64,000 nt of DNA from positions 344,926 through 408,925 of the forward strand of contig JACJYP010000005.1 in NCBI GenBank assembly GCA_020636045.1, given 5' to 3'. Under the pieces are notes generated by a model that searched no databases, was not told the DNA's origin, and was given only the letters and a program-made list of their open reading frames with translations. The stretch is from Lewinellaceae bacterium. Lineage in GTDB: Bacteria > Bacteroidota > Bacteroidia > Chitinophagales > Saprospiraceae. A program made the position numbers and the translations under genes. The stretch's first letter is position 1; each line of letters starts with the position of its first letter. Below are positions 60,221 to 64,000 of this stretch, one piece after another.

Positions 60221-60994
60221 ATGCGTCCAACCTTGATTTCCTTCGATTTGCGGGCAGGCTTTGGCATGTTTAAGAAACCGGACATAAACGAGGGGTTGCA
60301 ACTGACCTTCAATATGTTGCACAAACCCGCCCTGCTTGGTATTCTCGGCGCCATCACCGGTTTGGAAGGTTACCGGCAACGCGGCCAGTTTCCGGCTTAT
60401 TACCATACGTTGCGTAATCTGTTAGTGGGCATTGAACCATTGGGTCACGAAAAGGGCAATTTCACAAAAACGGTTGTCAAATATACCAACACCGTTGGTT
60501 ATGCCAATGCTGACGGCAACCTGATTATCACGGAACAAACACTTCGGTCACCGGCATACCGGTGCTATTTGTTGCCGGATATTGACGACCCCATACAGGC
60601 TCGTTTGCATGATCGTATACTGGCCTGCGAGGCAGAGTATCTGCCTTATTTGGGGAAGAACGAATGTTCGGCATGGTGGGATGCAAATAGTACCCATGAT
60701 TTTTCTGAAGAAAAACCGGAGAAACCCTATGTATTGGCTACTATTTTTCGAAAAACAAATTGGACTGTCAGAGAACAAAAAGATGACGGTTTTGAAGCCT
60801 TTGATTTATTCGACCTTGAACCTAGACCGGAAACCTTCATTTACTTTGAACGACTCCCGGTAGATTTTGATGAACGACTTATGCAGTACCGCCTTGATAA
60901 TTTTGCATTTACGAACTTCCACCTAAGGCCAAGTACCAAGTTGGACAATCTTTATTATCTTCCTAAAGAGCAGAAATATGTCCGTCTCTTTTGA
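60221..60994 (+). CDS. cas5: Type I-B CRISPR Cascade subunit Cas5 (Cas5h)
   Basis: A 257-residue RAMP protein that caps the 5' handle of the crRNA. It begins MRPTLISFDLRAGFGMFKKPD, a Cas5 first strand with the FxxKP pattern, then HKPALLGILGAITGLEGYRQRG, the conserved Cas5 helix. The C-terminal part (DFDERLMQYRLDNFAFTNF) is typical of Cas5h. Its 3' end overlaps the cas3 start by 17 bases, so translation is likely coupled. Confidence 0.92.
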   Translation: MRPTLISFDLRAGFGMFKKPDINEGLQLTFNMLHKPALLGILGAITGLEGYRQRGQFPAYYHTLRNLLVGIEPLGHEKGNFTKTVVKYTNTVGYANADGNLIITEQTLRSPAYRCYLLPDIDDPIQARLHDRILACEAEYLPYLGKNECSAWWDANSTHDFSEEKPEKPYVLATIFRKTNWTVREQKDDGFEAFDLFDLEPRPETFIYFERLPVDFDERLMQYRLDNFAFTNFHLRPSTKLDNLYYLPKEQKYVRLF

Positions 60995-63806
60995 AACCGT
61001 CAAGTCGATTTTTGATGCTACACCTCAATTGCCTCAACTACTCCGCGATGCGGATCGTTATTGGGCCCATGTCCACCTCAAATATCCTTCAGAACTTTAT
61101 GAGGAACACTTTGAACGGGTGAACCGGCATTTTGCGTTAGTATGTGAAAAAAATGAACTGGATTGTATAATTGATAACCTAATTATAGATTATGCTAATA
61201 CACTATTCCCCAAATCAGACAAACAAATTATTGGACAATACATCAAGAGGCTGTTCGTCCATACTGCAATTTTTCACGATTTTGGGAAAGTTAATGAGAA
61301 TTTCCAGGGGCATCCAAAAAAGATGAACAACCCGTATTTTAAGATGCGGCGCGATAATCCTTTGAAACATCACCATTCAAAACTTGGAGCATACCTATTT
61401 GTGGTCTGGCATTTTGAAGAGATCCGAAGATTGATTCTTGAAAACAGAGAGGAACAGCGGCAATTATTTCTTACTATTTTATTGTTTTCCTACCCGATAT
61501 TTAAACACCACGCTTCCGGACTTTTACGACCAGACGCCCAAGGCATTCATTTTGAACCAGAAGAGCTTGCTTGGATGAAAAAGTACCTGAATTGTTATTA
61601 TTTGACACCCGACGAGCGAATCTTAGGGTCCCTATTGGAGCGAAAAGCATTAGAGCAACAATTTTTTGATTGGGTCTTCAAAGAAAATAGGATCAAATTT
61701 GATTTTTCATTTTTTGCCCTGCTCCGCTTGAACTTTTCTCCTAACCCCTTTGATTACCATACTGGCGAGTACAGATACCAATTAAAACTTGAAACAGATG
61801 CAGATTGGGGCATCCTTTCTGGTGCGAAACGGGAGAGCCTCATTGAAGCGCCAAAAACAAACCCTGACCCTGGAAAAAAGTATAATGTAGAAGCCTATCA
61901 ACTTTATGAAGCGGTAAAAAGGGGACGAATAACACTTAGAGACCCTAAGACGGAATTACTCGACACCAGCTCTGAAAACCTGAATATCCTTCGTACCGAA
62001 ATGGCGGTCAGTGTATTGCAAACACTGGAAAAGTGTAAGGATGACAGGCTTTTCTATCTCGAAGCGCCGACTGGTGGAGGTAAAACTAACCTTTCGATGC
62101 TTGCTGTAGCTGAATTGCTCCGGGCAGACGAGCGATTGACCAAGGTATTTTATGTCTTTCCATTTACTACGCTTATTACACAAACACACCAGGCGATCCA
62201 GGAAACGCTTCTTCTGGATGATACCCAAATCGCGTTGTTGCATAGTCGGGCTGGATTCCAAACAACCAACTCAACAACCGAATTGAATGATGAAGCAGAT
62301 GCCGTTTATGGTAATCAGCGCAAGGATTTTCTTCAGAATCTATTCGCGCTCTATCCATTCACATTAATCACGCACGTCCGCTTTTTCGACATTATAAAAT
62401 CAAACAGGAAGGACGATATCTATCTGATGCATCGCCTGGCCAATTCTGTTGTTGTGCTGGACGAATTACAATCCTATCCACCGCGGCAATGGGATAAAAT
62501 GCTTTACTTGCTTGACCAGTATGGGAGATATTTCAATATCCGGTTTCTGCTAATGTCGGCAACATTGCCCCGGTTGACTGAGATCGAAGCTGTTCAACGA
62601 GCATCTGGAAAATTGCCGGGGGTTGTGGATTTACTGCCTAATGCAAAAGCTTATTTCCAGAATCCTAATTTTCGTGACAGGGTCTCGTTTAAATTTGATC
62701 TTTTGAAACAAGGAGATTTGACAGCAGATGATCTTGCCATAGTGGTATTGGAAAAATCCCTAAGAAGAGCAGAGGCCCAACAGGGACGTGTTTTTACCAT
62801 TGTTGAATTCATTTTTAAGAAATCGGCGACTGAATTCAAGAATGTATTGGACAGATTCGAGCCGTTTTTTGATGAGATTTTCGTATTATCGGGGACAATT
62901 CTGGAGAATCGCCGCCATGAAATCATTAATTATTTAAAGCGACAGCGAAAAGCAACAGGGTTAAAATTATTGCTCATCACTACACAAGTTGTTGAAGCCG
63001 GGGTAGATATTGATATGGATCTGGGTTTTAAAAACATTTCATTGATCGATTCCGATGAGCAACTCGCCGGACGGGTGAATCGCAATGTTGGCAAGGAAGA
63101 TTGTGAAGTATGGCTTTTTAGAAAAGATGACGCAAGTGTACTTTATGGCAGTGATTTTAGATTCAAAGTGACTCGTGAATTATCCAGAAACCATCCTGAG
63201 TTTCACCGTGAAGTTCTTGAGACCAAAGATTTTGGAAAACTCTACAGCCGTGTTTTTTCTGAAATTGAAAAAAGAAACCAAAGTGGAGTAGTGGAAAATT
63301 TTGAATCAGATTACCTCAATCTTTTACAAAAACTTGATTTCCAGCAGGTGCATGATAAATTCAAAATTATTGATCAAAAAACACTTTCTGTATTTGTACC
63401 GGTATCACTGCCCATTACAATAGAGAATTCTGAAGGTGAGGCTGAACCATTTTTCAACAAATTCGAATTGGAGTTTTTGAGGAAGGCTATTCAATATGAT
63501 GTTCTTAGCGAGAACGGCAAAATGGTAAATGGTGAAGGTGTTTGGAAATTCTATCGGGAAATTCTCTCGAACCCCAATAGCGATTTTATTGCTAAAAAGG
63601 TTGAGCAAAAAGTAATGCAGGGTATTTTGGCCAAGTTTACTTTCTCTATGTTTTCAAGCCCTAAGAATCGCGAAAGGCTTGCATCAAATAGTGATCCTGA
63701 CTTGGGCTTTGAGGATTATTACTATCTGCATCGTTGGAAAGAGGATGCAATTTACAGTCTCGAATCAGGGTTGGATGAATCTAAAATGGAAGAACCTTTC
63801 ATCTAA
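60978..63806 (+). CDS. cas3: CRISPR-associated nuclease-helicase Cas3
   Basis: A 942-residue effector nuclease-helicase recruited to bound target DNA. The N-terminal HD nuclease domain has H100-D101 in TAIFHDFGKVNENF, and HHHSKLGAYL further on. The SF2 helicase half has Walker A EAPTGGGKTN near residue 362, Walker B-like DELQ at 495-498, motif III MSATLP near 527, and motif VI QLAGRVNRN near 695-703. The order HD then helicase is normal, and the length is typical of Cas3 of type I-B. The C-terminal about 150 residues form the accessory domain. The sequence is A+T-rich relative to the rest of the window. Confidence 0.95.
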   Translation: MSVSFETVKSIFDATPQLPQLLRDADRYWAHVHLKYPSELYEEHFERVNRHFALVCEKNELDCIIDNLIIDYANTLFPKSDKQIIGQYIKRLFVHTAIFHDFGKVNENFQGHPKKMNNPYFKMRRDNPLKHHHSKLGAYLFVVWHFEEIRRLILENREEQRQLFLTILLFSYPIFKHHASGLLRPDAQGIHFEPEELAWMKKYLNCYYLTPDERILGSLLERKALEQQFFDWVFKENRIKFDFSFFALLRLNFSPNPFDYHTGEYRYQLKLETDADWGILSGAKRESLIEAPKTNPDPGKKYNVEAYQLYEAVKRGRITLRDPKTELLDTSSENLNILRTEMAVSVLQTLEKCKDDRLFYLEAPTGGGKTNLSMLAVAELLRADERLTKVFYVFPFTTLITQTHQAIQETLLLDDTQIALLHSRAGFQTTNSTTELNDEADAVYGNQRKDFLQNLFALYPFTLITHVRFFDIIKSNRKDDIYLMHRLANSVVVLDELQSYPPRQWDKMLYLLDQYGRYFNIRFLLMSATLPRLTEIEAVQRASGKLPGVVDLLPNAKAYFQNPNFRDRVSFKFDLLKQGDLTADDLAIVVLEKSLRRAEAQQGRVFTIVEFIFKKSATEFKNVLDRFEPFFDEIFVLSGTILENRRHEIINYLKRQRKATGLKLLLITTQVVEAGVDIDMDLGFKNISLIDSDEQLAGRVNRNVGKEDCEVWLFRKDDASVLYGSDFRFKVTRELSRNHPEFHREVLETKDFGKLYSRVFSEIEKRNQSGVVENFESDYLNLLQKLDFQQVHDKFKIIDQKTLSVFVPVSLPITIENSEGEAEPFFNKFELEFLRKAIQYDVLSENGKMVNGEGVWKFYREILSNPNSDFIAKKVEQKVMQGILAKFTFSMFSSPKNRERLASNSDPDLGFEDYYYLHRWKEDAIYSLESGLDESKMEEPFI

Positions 63807-64000
63807 CCCCAACCGGCGCTCTCATCAACCTAGATGGCTATCCGAGTAACAACGCTAAAAAAACTTCGAGGAGATCAAATGTTGATAGAAAGCGTCAAGC
63901 GTTATCCCACAGGATACCGAAGAGGCTGACTGGCTTGGTTTCGACCATTAACATTCGACCTCTTCGAGGTCATGAATAAAAATAACGTATACGATTTCTA
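63807..64000. other. Right-edge sequence after cas3
   Basis: No cas4, cas1 or cas2 gene and no CRISPR repeat is visible in these 194 bases. A short hairpin GACCTC-TTC-GAGGTC occurs at 63957-63971, followed at once by an ATG (63972) that opens a frame MNKNNVYDF running off the window. Whether this begins a gene cannot be told. Confidence 0.4.

Overview
The window looks like chromosomal DNA of a free-living Bacteroidota bacterium, most likely of the Saprospiria (inference). The support is a SecD-SecF fusion, secreted proteins with type IX secretion (T9SS) sorting tails of type A and type B (gliding-motility C-terminal domain), a SusC/SusD pair, DUF3570/DUF4266/DUF2911 proteins, moderately high G+C, and the Bacteroidota promoter element TAnnTTTG a short distance upstream of at least eleven genes. 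No rRNA, tRNA or CRISPR array was seen.

Region by region. 1-3500: a lipase cut by the window edge, an OmpA-family envelope protein and fmt. 4000-11500: galE followed by a glycerol locus (glpD, glpF, glpK) with two unrecognised genes inserted and an RlmK-like rRNA methyltransferase overlapping glpK. 11500-19030: a Spy-like periplasmic protein, phosphatidylserine decarboxylase, aspartate-semialdehyde dehydrogenase, a long coiled-coil protein with a three-fold C-terminal repeat, and secDF. 19170-31900: T9SS cargo proteins mixed with a pirin, a glutathione peroxidase, release factor 3, an acetyltransferase and a Sua5/YrdC protein. 32000-42700: a DUF2911-TPR protein, a two-gene operon with a very large VCBS/ASPIC surface protein, a striking 21-bp tandem repeat array, and a SusCD operon. 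43000-48450: the two-step agmatine-to-putrescine pathway, a methyltransferase, an acyl-CoA carboxylase beta subunit, an acetyltransferase and a small membrane protein. 48560-51400: a compact four-gene operon (thioredoxin-like, ApbE, DUF4266, DUF3570) that looks like an envelope flavin/thiol redox unit. 51600-55100: a GAF-type cytoplasmic protein, a YtxH protein and an unknown protein. 55200-64000: a small inverted-repeat element, a WYL regulator and a type I-B CRISPR effector operon cas6-cas8-cas7-cas5-cas3, with adaptation genes and array presumably beyond the right edge.

The observations I rate highest are: (i) the 21-bp array at 37438-37760, with a half-palindromic core repeated about 14 times at two helical turns per unit; (ii) the ApbE/DUF4266/DUF3570/thioredoxin operon; (iii) two related palindromic elements, each lying exactly between convergent genes; (iv) the CRISPR locus margin, where a MITE-like element, a WYL regulator and an unknown 221-residue protein abut a cas operon whose first gene differs sharply in base composition from the rest and carries a strong G-quadruplex motif. 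Functions were assigned by reading motifs only; no database search was possible.
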